From Amblyomma americanum (lineage: Eukaryota > Arthropoda > Arachnida > Ixodida > Ixodidae): a stretch of DNA of 64,000 nucleotides. The position numbers and the translations under genes were made by a program. The notes beneath the pieces were generated by a model. That model had not been told where the DNA came from, did no database searches, and saw only the letters and a list, made by a program, of their open reading frames with translations. Shown here one piece after another: positions 44,690 through 55,578 of the stretch. The stretch's first letter is position 1. Each line of letters opens with the position of its first letter. The stretch covers positions 546,072,531 to 546,136,530 of the forward strand of contig NC_135497.1 in assembly GCF_052857255.1 (NCBI RefSeq), read 5' to 3'.

Positions 44690-45060
44690 GCCTCTCTGGT
44701 TGGGTTTGAGGACTTGTAATAAACTGTACATCTCCAACCAAAAATTTTAACTTTAACCCAACGTTTCGGAGCCGACTTGGCTCCTTCATCAGGGGTGACT
44801 GAGGGCAGTAGCTAGCGTCTTTTAATTATGGAGGGGAGGAGGGGGTCAAAGGAACGACAACTGTGATGCGAAAGGCGTGGGGGAGGAGGGTTAGGCTGTT
44901 AGTCATGCTGGCGCACTGCAGAGAGGTGGTTAATGGCAACTTTTTTTTTTGTTGAGTTGAAGACCGAAGTCCCTGGGCATGTACTGGGGGCAGGTTTGAG
45001 TCGGAAACCTATGCAGCCCGCTGCACGACTACATTGGACACAGTGCTGAAGTTTCATGCA
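44690..45060 (-). mobile_element. Penelope-like element terminal fragment
   Basis: A minus-strand frame from 45,060 down to 44,899 reads CVQCSRAAGCIGFRLKPAPS followed by TCPGTSVFNSTKKKVAINHL, a block I associate with Penelope-type tick repeats but cannot assign to a domain. Downstream on the same strand lies a hammerhead core. No RT is present. Confidence 0.5.
44763..44792 (-). ncRNA. Hammerhead ribozyme core
   Basis: On the minus strand CTGATGA (44,792-44,786) is followed by a 6-bp stem (GGAGCC...GGCTCC with loop AAGTC) and then GAAAC (44,767-44,763). This is the exact conserved core of a hammerhead: CUGANGA, stem II, GAAA. Hammerhead motifs are known in Penelope-like elements. I could not settle stem III and the NUH cleavage site, so cleavage ability is not established. 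Confidence 0.7.
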
Positions 45061-45121
45061 ACATATCTGTCTCATTCCAGCCATAAGCTCTACAAATATG
45101 CAAAACTGCAAGAATACTTAC

Positions 45122-45353
45122 TTATCACCGCGTTCACCCGAAAAGGGTCCAATTGGGGTTTAGCATCCTTCCTTTTGTGTGCATTGGACTGCCTTCCTGT
45201 TATCGACTTGTTCACCAACTCCGCTGGGTCAAACACCTGTCTGAGCAGCTCTCGTGCATAAGTGCTGGCAGTCTTACGAGGGAGGCCTACATCCAGCATC
45301 TTCAACACAAATTTTTCAACCAGGCAGCCGCCAATATATTCCAAGTCGTCACC
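45122..45353 (-). CDS. BEN-domain gene, exon 3
   Basis: Encodes residues 68-144 and the first base of codon 145: GDDLEYIGGCLVEKFVLKML, then STYARELLRQVFDPAELVNK, SITGRQSNAHK, KPQLDPFRVNAVI. Block (A/Y)..LL..(V/L)F..EEL..SS(I/V)(T/S)G followed by LDP..(V/L).A(I/V)I defines BEN domains. Donor ATAA/GTAAGT at 45,121 is strong. The acceptor (ACATGCAG at 45,354) has a weak pyrimidine tract; the frame stays open a further 25 bp upstream, so the true start may differ, or a further exon may lie between exons 2 and 3. Confidence 0.75.
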
Positions 45354-46099
45354 CTGCATGTCATCGAAGATTTTGTTTAAAACTCATTTACAAAAAATAC
45401 CCTCTAGGTTCCTGACTCAAAAATGTTATTGGGGCTGCGTAACTTTCAAGCTTCCTACTTGAATGCACTTTGCAATAAGGTCAAGCGTCAGATTTCTTTT
45501 GTCTCTCTTTAGCCAACTACCTAAATATCTAACAAAAGGGACAAGAAATGTTGCGTTTACACTGCCACAATTTGGACATTTTTTGCACGCCATAGAATTT
45601 TAAATGCAGAAATGGGCACTATAAAAGCACGGCTAAATAAAAAACCCACTAAAAGTACTGCACTTCAGGTGCCATCAGCACAAAACGTACATGGACCACA
45701 GAAGTGAATTCAAGCATTTCTTGAAACTTGGCACAGGAGTAATGGTTTACCCTGTTGGTAGAGGCTAAGCATGGTGGACCATGTTTGTAGCACTCTGTAG
45801 TTTGCATGCAGCTCATAGGGGCCCTGGAATACAGATCTAACATGATTTGCATTTTTGTATTGATAGTATGGGGTCCTTGGCAATGCTTTAACACCCAGGG
45901 AGATCACTAAACTCGTAATTTTTTAATCTGCTTCCCAAACACTGGTCTCAGGCTGATCACGCCAAAACATAGCGGCGATTTTCAACAGAGAGCCATGAGG
46001 GGGCAATAAAACTAGGAGACTAGATGACTAGATCACTTTACACCAGGGGAATGAATAAAAAATAAAACGTCTATGAGTACAGTAAGCCTTATATGTACA
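45354..46099. other. BEN intron 2, right end; no repeat recognised
   Basis: AT-rich intronic DNA. Minus-strand frames of 65-81 codons at 45,649-45,907 have no motifs or good splice signals. Confidence 0.4.
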
Positions 46100-46228
46100 T
46101 GGTTTGGTTTATGGTTTATCGGGGTTTAACGTCCCAAAGCGACTCAGGCGATGAGGGACGCCGTAGTGAGGGGCTCTGAAAATCTTGACCACCCGGGGTT
46201 CTTTAACGTGCATTGAGATCGCACACTC
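46100..46228 (-). mobile_element. Ruka-type SINE, truncated third copy
   Basis: Only the 3' half remains (GCTTTGGGACGTTAAACC to the AGAACCCCGGGTGGTCAAG block). The tRNA-like head is missing. This is the usual 5' truncation of SINEs. Confidence 0.85.
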
Positions 46229-46308
46229 CCTATACATGAAAAAAAAACAAATATTCTACTTTAAACTATAGCTTAGATGGGCATTGTTGTTCAGGCAAGC
46301 AATAGTGA

Positions 46309-46310
<2 letters not shown>

Positions 46311-46365
<55 letters not shown>
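46311..46365. repeat. (AT)n microsatellite
   Basis: About 27 uninterrupted AT units. Confidence 0.9.
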
Positions 46366-46368
<3 letters not shown>

Positions 46369-46534
46369 AGCCAAGCCAATCAATGAATTCCATGACCAAA
46401 AATGTCAACAGAAAGTGTGATGGAGACGTGTATGAGAACAGCTATAGTAGGATATAATGTAAAAAAAAATGCAGTTGCTAAACAATCGCTCTTTGTTCAC
46501 TTGCTGCCATTCCGGCTTCTGGAGCAGTTTAGCT

Positions 46535-46725
46535 TAAGGTCATCATCTCCAGCCTGACTATGCCCACCGCAGAGCAAAGGCCTCTCTTATATATCTCTAA
46601 TTAACCCTGCCCTGTGCCAGCTGCTGCCATCCTATTCCTACTAACTTCTTAATCTCATCCGCCCATATAACTTTTGGCTACCCCCTGTTACGTTTACCTG
46701 CTCTTGGAATCCATTCCGTTACTCC
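46535..46725 (-). mobile_element. RTE-like LINE 3' fragment, second copy
   Basis: Collinear with 28,760-28,960: TAATTAACCCTG(C/T)CC, AACTTCTTAATCTCATCCGC, and TGGAATCCA(T/A)TCCG are shared. The minus-strand reading DEIKKLVG... fits the RTE C-terminal region. Ends before the tail. Confidence 0.6.
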
Positions 46726-47315
46726 TTGAGAGTGAATGAGTTAAATCGATAAAGCAGTGGTTATATTGCAGGTTTCATAAGCCTCACGTGACCTCGCACC
46801 CATTTGTGATGTTGCAACGATACACTGGAACCAAAACAGAAAGTGAGGGAAAAAATTTCAAATACTAATTATTCATTGAGCACTGATGAATTCCCTGTGG
46901 TGAACATGTTTACTAAAGTTGAAGGGCACGAAAACTAGTCAAATACAACTCCTTTAAGTTTTATCCAACTTTGGTAGGTTTCCAACCCCGCCAGCAGCCA
47001 AAGGATTAGAAGCAGGCATCAAGAGAGCTCTGCTGTGGCCTCGGCCTTTAGCCAACCAGCCCAACCTGCAATGTCAGATGTGTGTACGCACAGCAGCAAC
47101 AGTCAAAAGGCATAGCTGTGGTCAGCCCTTGCAAAGTAACAACGGCACACAAGTTTTAGTGACCAAAACAGCTGTGATTGGCAGTGCCCGGCGTTGGTAC
47201 TTAGCGACCAAAACGCATTTTCGGCTTGTTTTATTTAGAATTCTGTGGGTAGATTAATTTAATTTGCAAATTGTGATTTCCGAATTCTTTTTTCAGTGGT
47301 CTTTAGAATGTAATC
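46726..47315. other. No gene or named repeat seen (BEN intron 2)
   Basis: Mixed sequence without recognisable structure. Confidence 0.4.
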
Positions 47316-47461
47316 AGGGGGTAACTATCATTAGCATCCATCAAAGTGCAGCCATACGGCTACAAAGAAAAGCTAAGAGCTTCCAAAAAAATTTCATAGA
47401 TGAAGAATTCCTCCCAGGACCATCGCTTCACACGAGCAGTCACCATACCAACTGAGCTAAC
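47316..47461 (-). mobile_element. tRNA-derived SINE, left member of a head-to-head pair
   Basis: Minus-strand: tRNA-like head GGTTAGCTCAGTTGGTATGG (A box) with GTCCTGGGAGG in place of a B box, followed by a body with TGTAGCCGTATGGCTGCACT and an end TTAGCATCC-type region near 47,330. It faces a plus-strand copy at 47,500-47,672. Confidence 0.7.
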
Positions 47462-47499
47462 CGGGAAGGAGTTGTCAATTAATTCATTCTCACCTTGCC

Positions 47500-47672
47500 A
47501 TATGTTACCTCATTTGGTATTGCGACTTATCCTCTGAAGTGGCAGTCCTAGCTTCGAGCCCCAGAGCAGGGCGAATTTTTCTTCAACTACGAAGTTTCCG
47601 TGGAAGCTGTTAGCTTTCCTTTGTAGCCGTATGGCTGCACTTTGGTAGATACTAATGAGTAATTATATCCTG
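47500..47672 (+). mobile_element. tRNA-derived SINE, right member of a head-to-head pair
   Basis: Plus-strand head (TTACCTCATTTGGTATTGCG as A box, CTTCGAGCCCC as B box) and the same body (TGTAGCCGTATGGCTGCACT). The two bodies are complementary, giving a hairpin of about 90-bp arms with a 150-bp loop made of the two heads. Family not Ruka. Confidence 0.72.
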
Positions 47673-48561
47673 CTTATAAATAACTCCATCTTGGGCTATT
47701 TCCCTAAACAATGGCCTTTGTAATGTATGGAATAACACCCTGAAGTCATTTTCGTGGTCCAATTTACTTTTACTGCTGATAATACATGTCACTGCACCCA
47801 ACAGCACACACAGAATTATAGCCTCCAATACCAAAACTGGGAATGCATGGCTGCTGCCAATCAGACCCAATGCAGGCAGAAGCCGAAGCAATGCGTTCTA
47901 TAATACATTGTGTCAGTGGTTAAAGCACTTGGCTGCAATCAGGATGCAATCCTGGCCATGACAGCCACATTTCGATAAAGGCAAAATGGAAGATGCCCTT
48001 GTACTGTGCAATCTCAGAACACGACAAGAACCGCAGGGGATTAAAACTGATCCAGGGCCCTCTACTACAGTGTCCCTGACAGGCTTTAGGACACTGAACT
48101 CATGTAGCACCATACCAGGCTGTCACATTCCTTGACTACTTGTCCTGCTCATCATCACTGTTACAGAGTAAATCACAGCAAAACCCAGCAACACTTGCCA
48201 ACTTTTACGAGTGAGAAAATACTTTGGAGTCAAGTAAAAAATGGCATCAGTTGTACTGTTCTTGGCATTTCGTAACCGTCATTCCGCCAAATAGTTCGGC
48301 TGCACAATGGTGCAACTGGCAGCCTGGCACACTGCTTTCTCTCCACAGCTGCATCACTCTGTTTCCAGTGCATCATCTATAGAAGGCTCTTGCAACAAGA
48401 TATGCCTAGCAATTTCACTGTAATCAAAGAAGCTTCTGTTCTCGACTTTCTAACATTTAAGGTTGACAGTTGTCTTCAAAATACACCTTAAATAACAAAT
48501 TATGCTAGCATACTATGCATCAGGACAAAACTAGTAACTGCAAGAAAGGATATATTGCACT
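47673..48561. other. No gene seen (BEN intron 2)
   Basis: Chance frames up to 79 codons; no repeat recognised up to the edge of the inverted duplication. Confidence 0.4.
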
Positions 48562-48830
48562 TTGTCAAAATAGATAAAGCATTTGTGAAGGAAATCTGCT
48601 TCACTAGTCGGGTGTCTAGTAGAAAACCAGAAAAACGCCGATTTTTCGAGCGTTTCCTCAATAAGCAGCGTGTCGGGACTGTTCAAAGAACAATTTCTTT
48701 TTCGAGTACTTTCCGGAATATTTCAGCAATTAAACTTCGAGACAACATACAAACAAGATGGACGCTTATTTAACGTTCTAAAAAAGGTATTTTTTGGCCG
48801 TTTTCCGTGACTTGGAACACACGTCCCTCT

Positions 48831-49236
48831 TTAAAGGGAAACTGAGGATAAATGGAAATTGGCCTGCATTGATACGCTTCCCGATTTTAATCACAAAGAC
48901 TATTCTCAGCGGAAGCGGAGCTTTTATAAGCTAGAAAAAAAAAACAATACACGAAATTCAAGAGTCGCAAGCAAAGGCCACCTCTTACGTAAATTGCATG
49001 GTGGATAGCAGAGGTCATGGTGTACCGCCATTCACTTCACAATGATTTTAACGCGTTCTTTTCGGTACGACGTCTTGACTTCGATTCGACTGGCTAGAAG
49101 ATTTTGAAGCCCAATTTCTTGGGGATGATAAATGCATCTTTTTCGTCGGGCCAACGTCAATATAGCGAGAAAGAGCCATAGAAATAATTTTTCTGAGAAC
49201 AATATATTACTGCGGCTGTTCTCAGTGTCCCTTTAA
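48831..49236. mobile_element. MITE with TTAA target duplication, second copy
   Basis: Inverted copy of 2,823-3,227, duplicated with the arm. TTAA at 48,831-48,834 and 49,233-49,236. Confidence 0.7.
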
Positions 49237-50384
49237 GCGAAGGTCAATAATAAAAGTGTGCTGTCGTTGTTGTCAGATGTCAGGAGAGTGCTTAGCAATC
49301 ACAGCATTGATCTGTACTGGGTCAAGCGCCTCCTTTCGTGAGGCTCTCTTTGCTTACAGCACACCCTTTCGCAAAACAGGATTTTCCTTTGTTTTCCTCA
49401 GTTGTTTGCACAACCCTCATCAAGGCCCTTAGAAATTGGCGGCAGCACCTCAGAGGTAGGTGTGGAGTGGATCAAGCTCTGACTTGTCAACCGATATTCC
49501 GCTGCCAGTGTTCGCCAACACAATACAAGAGCTGACATAAGAAAGTATGAAAAACCTGCTCGTTCATTCCTACCTATAATGATCATGAGGCAACCAGTGA
49601 CATACCTAATTGGTGTAAAACAAATTGCGGAAGGGATGAAGAAAACAATAACCTCTGGACAAACAACTGATTATAATCGTTCAGGGATTTTTAAAAATAA
49701 AAGAACAGTAACACTCTATATGCAAAAAGCTACAATTTCGCCCGAAAACATGTGCTGGCCGATAGTCTCATTCCTGCAACAATCCGCAAAAATAATAGCT
49801 GTTCCTCAGAAAGGAGCACAATTTTTCATATCAAGCTGATAACTCTCTGGGCTAGTGCACCATTCCATTGCTTACGAATTATGAAACACTAAAGTTAACT
49901 CGCAAACGTCGTTGTGCTTCAGACTATACAACAAAGGATAAATGGAAGAAAGTCGCCCAACTATCAGAGGGTAACCTCAAAAGGGAAAGGGTTTAGGCGA
50001 TCGCCCTGCCTCCTTCAAACGAGAAGTGTCGCATGGGAAAACTGCACTGGTACAATTTCTTCAGCCTTGAAAGCTCGACAAACGTAGGTTGGAAGAACTA
50101 AATAAAAAAAACGGCTCAGCTGCTTCGCTGGCAAGCCAAGATTACTAAATGTACCTCCAGTCTCAAAATGTCCTTGAATAAACACAACTGGCACCGTTGC
50201 ACCAACGCGCCTATGTACAGGAAGCCTGGTGCTAGAGCGGCCCAGAGCTGGCGGAGATACGAACTTGGTTCTGAACACAACTTTCATGAACAGTACCGTA
50301 CTCAGTGCAACAGCTAGGGCAAAACATAACATATGCAAACTTTTCCTGATGCTCAAATTGGGTGCCGAAAGATAGCTTTTTTTT

Positions 50385-51303
50385 ATTCTGACATGGAAAA
50401 GTTACGCGAAAAAACACCAACTCACCAGACAGGGCACAGAACGTGCCTAAACTGACAACTAGTTTTATTCACAGAACGCGGCATTATTTGAGGGCAACAG
50501 GAAATAAACCAGGCATGCGCCGTCAAAAACAGTGCATATGATACATTCTGGCCGACTCCAAGGCCGAATCCTATAGCATCTTATCAAGAAAGGCTATTTC
50601 ATTGTAATACAGCTCAACAGAAGAATCTCTGGTACAGTCATGCCCATTCTTCTTTATAATATAGGCATCAATCAGTTCGAGTGCGATAGTGTTGGGGCTC
50701 TTGACGAGAATTCTGATCTCACTTAGCAGTGGTCTGCAGCCCTGGTAGTTCAGGCAGTGTTTGGGCAAATTAAAACCCTCCCCCGTCGATAACGATAGGT
50801 CATGTACCCGTGCGCGATCTTTAACGTTGCGCCCTGTCTGGCCTACCTACTTCTTACCAGAAGTTAGTGGTATCTCGAATATGGCACCGATTTCTCATCC
50901 CTCAAAAGGCCTAGCGTGCTTTTTGCCAAGATCACTTTTCTTTGTTCCTAGTTTGGTGATGCGGCGGCGCAGCTTTTCCAGTTTGAATGGTGCAGTAAGC
51001 ACCATTGGCTCTTTTACTTGCCCGCCGCGTTCTTCAGGTTGTGCGACACCTTATGCACATAGAGCATCACCGTCGGTCTTCCTTTGCCGCCCTTTGTCGC
51101 GATTCTCCTTTATTTATTTTTTTTTATTTTTTTGCATTAGTGTCTCAGCCACAGCCACCATGATCGAACCGGGAAATCCGGCTGAGATAAGATTGCCTAT
51201 CTGTGCATTAAAGCTTTCATGAATTTTGTGTGGACACGACTTGGTAAAGGCCCCCTCTTGACAAGTTTTGAGTGCGCCGAACTATATGGTAACAGAGCTA
51301 AGT
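50385..51303 (-). pseudogene. Penelope-like GIY-YIG fragment, left member of head-to-head pair 2
   Basis: Inverted copy of 727-1,650. The frame 50,768-50,571 carries PKHCLNYQGCRPLL, SPNTIALELIDAYII and EIAFLDK. Upstream on the minus strand the element is interrupted by Gypsy 2 (51,308-55,794) and appears to continue at 55,795-55,985. Confidence 0.8.
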
Positions 51304-51307
51304 GTCC

Positions 51308-51473
51308 TGTAGCGCCCTCTTTTGGCTGCACCTAAAGCACGGCCAACTCGCTTCCGCACAACGAAGAAAATAGACGGCCCCCGAGTGTGGAACCTGAAGC
51401 CACGGCTAGCAGTTCTGTTCTGAGTCACCGAGTCACCTGTCTCGTTCATTCGCCCTTGCGGCATAAATCCGCA
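51308..51473 (+). repeat. 5' LTR of Gypsy element 2
   Basis: 166 bp, TGTAGCGCC...CCGCA, followed by AGTGGTGACCTG. Same length as its inverted copy at 557-722. Confidence 0.85.
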
Positions 51474-51499
51474 AGTGGTGACCTGTACTAGCACAATAA

Positions 51500-52166
51500 C
51501 TGATTCGGGAAATCCATCCGCGGTACAGGACTTGCGCCTGAAGGACATCTCGTCGCTGCGGCTTCGCTTTCACCTGTCTGGCCCCAGAACACGCAGGTCT
51601 GTCTTTTCCAGATCCAGTTCAAACACAGCCACAGCACCTCGGAAACGACGCGCTACTACCAGCTCGTCTCCGTGCTGCCTCTTGATGTCGCCAGAGAGCT
51701 CTCGCACTCTCTCTCCGAACCCAGGAGAAATACACCATATGAACTCCTCAAGACCAAGGTGCTAGAGAGAATCATGACGACGGAACGCGCTTTTAAATAA
51801 GCGCGAAGTTCCCACTCACGCCGCGTTGCTTCGAGATATCTGCCTACAACGCCTTCCCGAGACCATTGGCCTTGTCATCGCAGTGGCCGGCGACATCGCC
51901 CTCGAACAGGCGGCTGTGCTCGCCGATCTGGTTCATCAGGTGGCTTCCCCGTCCGTCACTACTCTCTTGCCGCTTGTCGGCCCGGCGATTTGGAGTCTTG
52001 GAAGCCCGCATCGATGATCTCACCGGCTCAGTCACCAAACTTCGGCGCCCACTCCAGAAGAACCGTGCGCCTCGTTGCAGCTACCGTTCTCCTTCGCGCG
52101 CACGTCAAACTCGTAGCCCCAGCACTCCGTCTTTTTGCTGGTATCACCGGCGATTCCGGTACCACG
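51500..52166 (+). pseudogene. Gypsy 2 gag remnant
   Basis: Broken frames. 51,826-52,017 reads LRDICLQRLPETIGLVIAVA and ...LADLVHQVASPS, matching the (L)LQRLP..(V/I)..(L)A...LADL..(R/Q)(V/I) block near the capsid C-terminus. No CCHC knuckle is readable; the SINE insertion follows immediately. Confidence 0.65.
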
Positions 52167-52453
52167 CATCGAAGTAAGCAGCAACCGCAGCGGGGGCCAT
52201 GCGGTTGAGCATCCGCCCAGCATTCGGGAGGTGCGGGGTTCGATCCCCAGTGCCCTCACGTACCCACCCGTGATACAATGGGTACAAGCTTTCCCCTTGT
52301 CTGGTGCTCGGCTTATTTTGGGCGAAACGCTTGGGGAATGTGTCTTTGACCCCACCTTGAGAAATCTAAAATACCTTGTGCCATGCGCTCTTTGGCCATA
52401 GATGCCCTTGCGCCATAAAAATCCACTATCATCATCATCATCATCATCGAAGT
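52167..52453 (+). mobile_element. tRNA-derived SINE inserted in Gypsy 2, with target duplication
   Basis: Flanked by CATCGAAGT at 52,167-52,175 and 52,445-52,453. The tRNA-like head has GCGGTTGAGCATCCGCC and a perfect B box GGTTCGATCCC (about 52,239); the body runs through GGGCGAAACGCTTGGGGAAT and the tail ends in (ATC)n. It is distinct from Ruka. The insertion post-dates the Gypsy. Confidence 0.85.
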
Positions 52454-52680
52454 GAACATGTCCGTGTTCGTGGTCGAAAAACGCTCGCCGAGATCACTAA
52501 CGGCGGCGTGTGATCTCGCTTGTCACCTCGGCCACCTTTTTATGGGAACCGATAAGCTCTCTTGCGCCCGGTTCCTGACAGACACGGGCGCGGAGATCAG
52601 CGTGGCTAACCCACTAAGGCTGACCGTTCCAAGTCAACGGGGCAGTCTCTCTCTGCTTCCATTGCCTCGTCCATAGCGGC
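52454..52680 (+). pseudogene. Gypsy 2 protease
   Basis: The frame after the SINE reads ...CARFLTDTGAEISVANPLRL. DTGAEISV is the DTGA active-site loop of a retrotransposon aspartic protease. A frame shift follows; the second half of the protease is not recovered with confidence. Confidence 0.75.
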
Positions 52681-53164
52681 GTACGAACTTCGCTCCCTCA
52701 CTCTCGACTTAGCACTTCGCCGCACTTTTCGACAGGTCTTGTCATCGCTGGCGTTGTCCACCCCCCCCCCCACCCCCCATACAGTCATAGGATCAGATTT
52801 CCTCTCATAATACGATTTGGACGTCAGCGTGTGGCGTTATCGACTGACAGACGGTTTGACTGGTCTCTCAATCTCTGGGCTCCTGTCCGTCATTGCTCCC
52901 ATCGGCATCCGTACACTGATACCTTGCTGTTCCTTCAAGCAAATCCTGAGGCCCTTTTCTGAGTTAACCAAGCCATGAAACCTCACTCGGCCGCCTAAGC
53001 ATACGGTGACACACCGAACCGTCACCCGCGACCCGTCAGCAGCCGTTCAACCACGCCGCCTGTTTGGGGACCATCTGACTATATCCAAACGGTAGTTAGA
53101 CCACATGTGACAGCGTGGCATTATACGCCCGTCGTTCAGTCCGTGGGATTCTCCGCTGCAACTA

Positions 53165-53812
53165 GTGCCCAAGCGAGATCCCGGTGACTGGCGTCCGTGC
53201 TGGGACAATCGTGCGTTGAGTGCCAAGACTGTCCACGGCAGCTATCCGCTGCCTCATATCCAGGACCTTATATCGTGCGTAGATGGCTGCGCCATATTTA
53301 GCAAAGTGGACCTAGTTCAGTTGTACTACCAGGTACCCGTGGAGCCCGCCGACTTTCCTAAGACCGCCATCACGGCGCCTTTTGGTTTGTTAGATTACGT
53401 GCGGATGCCTTTTGGGCTCCGCAACGGGGCTTACACGTTCCAGCGGTTCATCGCTGAGGCTACGCGGGGCCTCCCAACTGTGTTCGCGCACATCGATGAT
53501 GTCCTCATTGCCAGCTGTATGCCTGAAAACCACGTGCGCCATCTACGTGACTTCTTCCAACGCGTACAGCAGTACGGCCTGGTCGTGAACGTCACTAAGT
53601 GTGTCTTCGGCTTATCTGAGCTCGAGTTTTTGGGCCATCAGATATCACCGCATAGTATCCGCCCTCTCTCGTCCCACATCAAGACCATCAAGGGTTATCC
53701 CAACCTACTACACTGCGCCAGTTACGCCAATTCCTGGGCTGGTGAATTTTCCCGGTGCTTTGTACCGCACTGCGCACAGCTGCATCGCCCACACACCGAC
53801 CTCATTCGGTGA
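53165..53812 (+). pseudogene. Gypsy 2 reverse transcriptase
   Basis: 215 codons: PKRDPGDWRPCWDNRALSAK, FSKVDLVQLYYQVPVEPADF (first catalytic Asp), APFGLLDYVRMPFGLRNGAY, VFAHIDDVLIAS (IDD; relatives have YIDD), ELEFLGHQISPHSIRPL. The N-terminal part is missing or in another frame. The catalytic aspartates are present, but the gene is broken after ...HIKTIKGY. Confidence 0.9.
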
Positions 53813-53899
53813 ACTGCTGGCCCGTCATCTGCCATTTCCTGCACATCATGAGCCCAGGCCACCTTTACTGCTGCCAAGAAAGTTGTCGCGAACGCTGTT

Positions 53900-54290
53900 C
53901 TTCTGATCCATGCGTGCAGCAACGCCCCTACTAGGCTGATGGTGGATGCCTTCAGCGTGGTCGTCGGAGCCGTCTTACAGCATTGCGTTAACTTCGAGTG
54001 GCGGCCTTTGTCCTTTTACTCTTGGAGGCTACTTTCTGCTGAGACGCGCAGCAGTGTCTTCAGCCGCGAGCTACTAGCCATCTAAGCTGCGGCACAGTAC
54101 TTAGGAAATTGTCTGGAAGGATGCCAGTTTCACATGCTGACCGATAACACCAACTGGCGTACATTTTCCGAACCAACTCAACAAAGTAAGTGTTCCGCGA
54201 ACTCCGCCATCTCGCTTACATTTCGCAATTTACTACCGACATCCGGCACGTGAAGGGTGCCGATAACAGCGCCGCTGATGCCCTTTCTCG
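53900..54290 (+). pseudogene. Gypsy 2 RNase H remnant
   Basis: Readable in pieces: STDAS-like region near 53,930 (MVDAFSVVVGAVLQ), FYSWRLLSAETRSSVFSREL, then (A/L)AI with a stop, and MLTDNTNWRTFS near 54,136, and DNSAADALSRIA near 54,260. The order matches Gypsy RNase H; stops interrupt it. Confidence 0.75.
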
Positions 54291-54349
54291 TATAGCTGTT
54301 GTTGACTCCATCTTTAGCCGTCTACTGGGCCGCATTCTCGTTCGCACAG

Positions 54350-55250
54350 CAGAATGGCAGCGAGCTTAAAGCTTTTCGCGAGAGCCCCCGTTCTCTCCAA
54401 CTGCGGCTTGTGCCCCATCCGTGCTCGCCTGAACCTTTGTGGTGCGATCTCTCAGCAGACCTTTCCCGCCATTTTGTTCCCGCTTCACTACGTCTCACCA
54501 TTTTCCACTTGCTACACAACTTCTGTCGTCCAGGCTTTCGGGCTATTCAGCGCCTTCTCGCCGTGCGCTATGTCTGGCCCGGTATTAACGGCGATGTGGG
54601 CGCGTGGACGCCCACATATCTGTCCCGCCAGGCAACAAAGGTCTTCTGTAATACCAAGGCGCCTCCTCAGGCATTTTTTCCACCAGGCCATCGTTTCCAC
54701 CTTCTTCATCTCGACATCGTTCGTCATCTACCCGTGTCCGAAGGTTATCGTTAACTACTCACCATGGTCGACCGTCTCACACGCTGGCCGGAGGCTGTTC
54801 CCATTACTGACATCTCCGCTTAAACTGATTCCTGCGCCTTCATTTCTACGTGGGTGTATCTCTTTCGTTGTCCTGACACCGCGACAACAGACCGTGGGCG
54901 CCAATTTCACTCCACCCAGTTTGTTTCTCTTACTGTCATTATTTGCGCCACTGCCTGTCACCCATGCGCAACGGCATGGTGGTATGCCTTCACCCCTAAC
55001 TCTAGGCCGTCCTAGCTCCCTGTCTCCGCTGCGCCAGCTGGCTTGACGCCTTGCCTCTTGTCCTACTTGGTTTAAGGGTCGTCCTCCAAGCACACCTGCA
55101 GTGCTCTCCAGCAGAGCTGGTGTACGGTACTTCCCTGCGTCTCACTGGAGATTTCTCCTCATCAGCGCAGCCACAAGCCCAGCCGCAAGAACACCTGCAG
55201 CGTCTCGTGGACTGACTTAAATGACTCTGGACCATTCCGCCTATTCCTTC
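54350..55250 (+). pseudogene. Gypsy 2 integrase remnant
   Basis: 54,299-54,754 ends with FHLLHNFCRPGFRAIQRLLA (HHCC zinc finger), RYVWPGINGDVGAWTPTYLS and HLDIVRHLPVSEGY (core start, first Asp). A shifted frame then has VDRLTRWPEAVPI and near 54,885 TTDRGRQFHS (second Asp). No E-containing helix was located with confidence. The C-terminal part to 55,568 is proline/serine-rich and unrecognisable. Confidence 0.8.
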
Positions 55251-55578
55251 CCGCCGCAACACCATCTTCGTTCACCCGGATCTCATTTCCACACGTTTTC
55301 GTTCGCCGCAACGCTGTCCGGGCACCACGAACCCGCCTTACGACGGACCATTTCACGTTCTCCGCCGTACCCTAATACTGCCACCCTCCTTCAGTATAGC
55401 TGTGAAGAGACGCTCAGTTTGGGCAGCCTTCAGCAGGCGTACCTGGAGACCACGACTGAGTGCCTCACAGTGTCGCCTGACATCGGCAGGCCCCTGTCCG
55501 CCGCCTCCGACTCCCCGTTTCCCCTCCTACGCTGCCAGCCATCAGTTCAGTTCCGACTTCAAGTCTAGGCGGGGGACC

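Larger units (their letters stand above)
40297..45121 (-). other. BEN gene intron 3
   Basis: Starts GTAAGT at 45,121 and ends TTTTCAG at 40,297. It contains a Penelope terminus with a hammerhead core, a large imperfect palindrome with a Tigger-like insertion and a foldback MITE. The stretch 40,304-40,935 holds nothing I recognise. Confidence 0.65.
48562..52038 (-). repeat. Right arm of the ~3.5-kb inverted duplication
   Basis: Reverse complement of 1-3,495, at least to 52,038, where the left arm is cut by the window start. It includes the TTAA MITE, unassigned sequence, Penelope fragment and the first 730 bp of Gypsy element 2. Here the Gypsy continues to its 3' LTR, so this is the fuller copy. 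Confidence 0.93.

Noticed and set aside
46311..46365. Regulatory AT tract
   Set aside because: Simple (AT)n microsatellite with no other feature.
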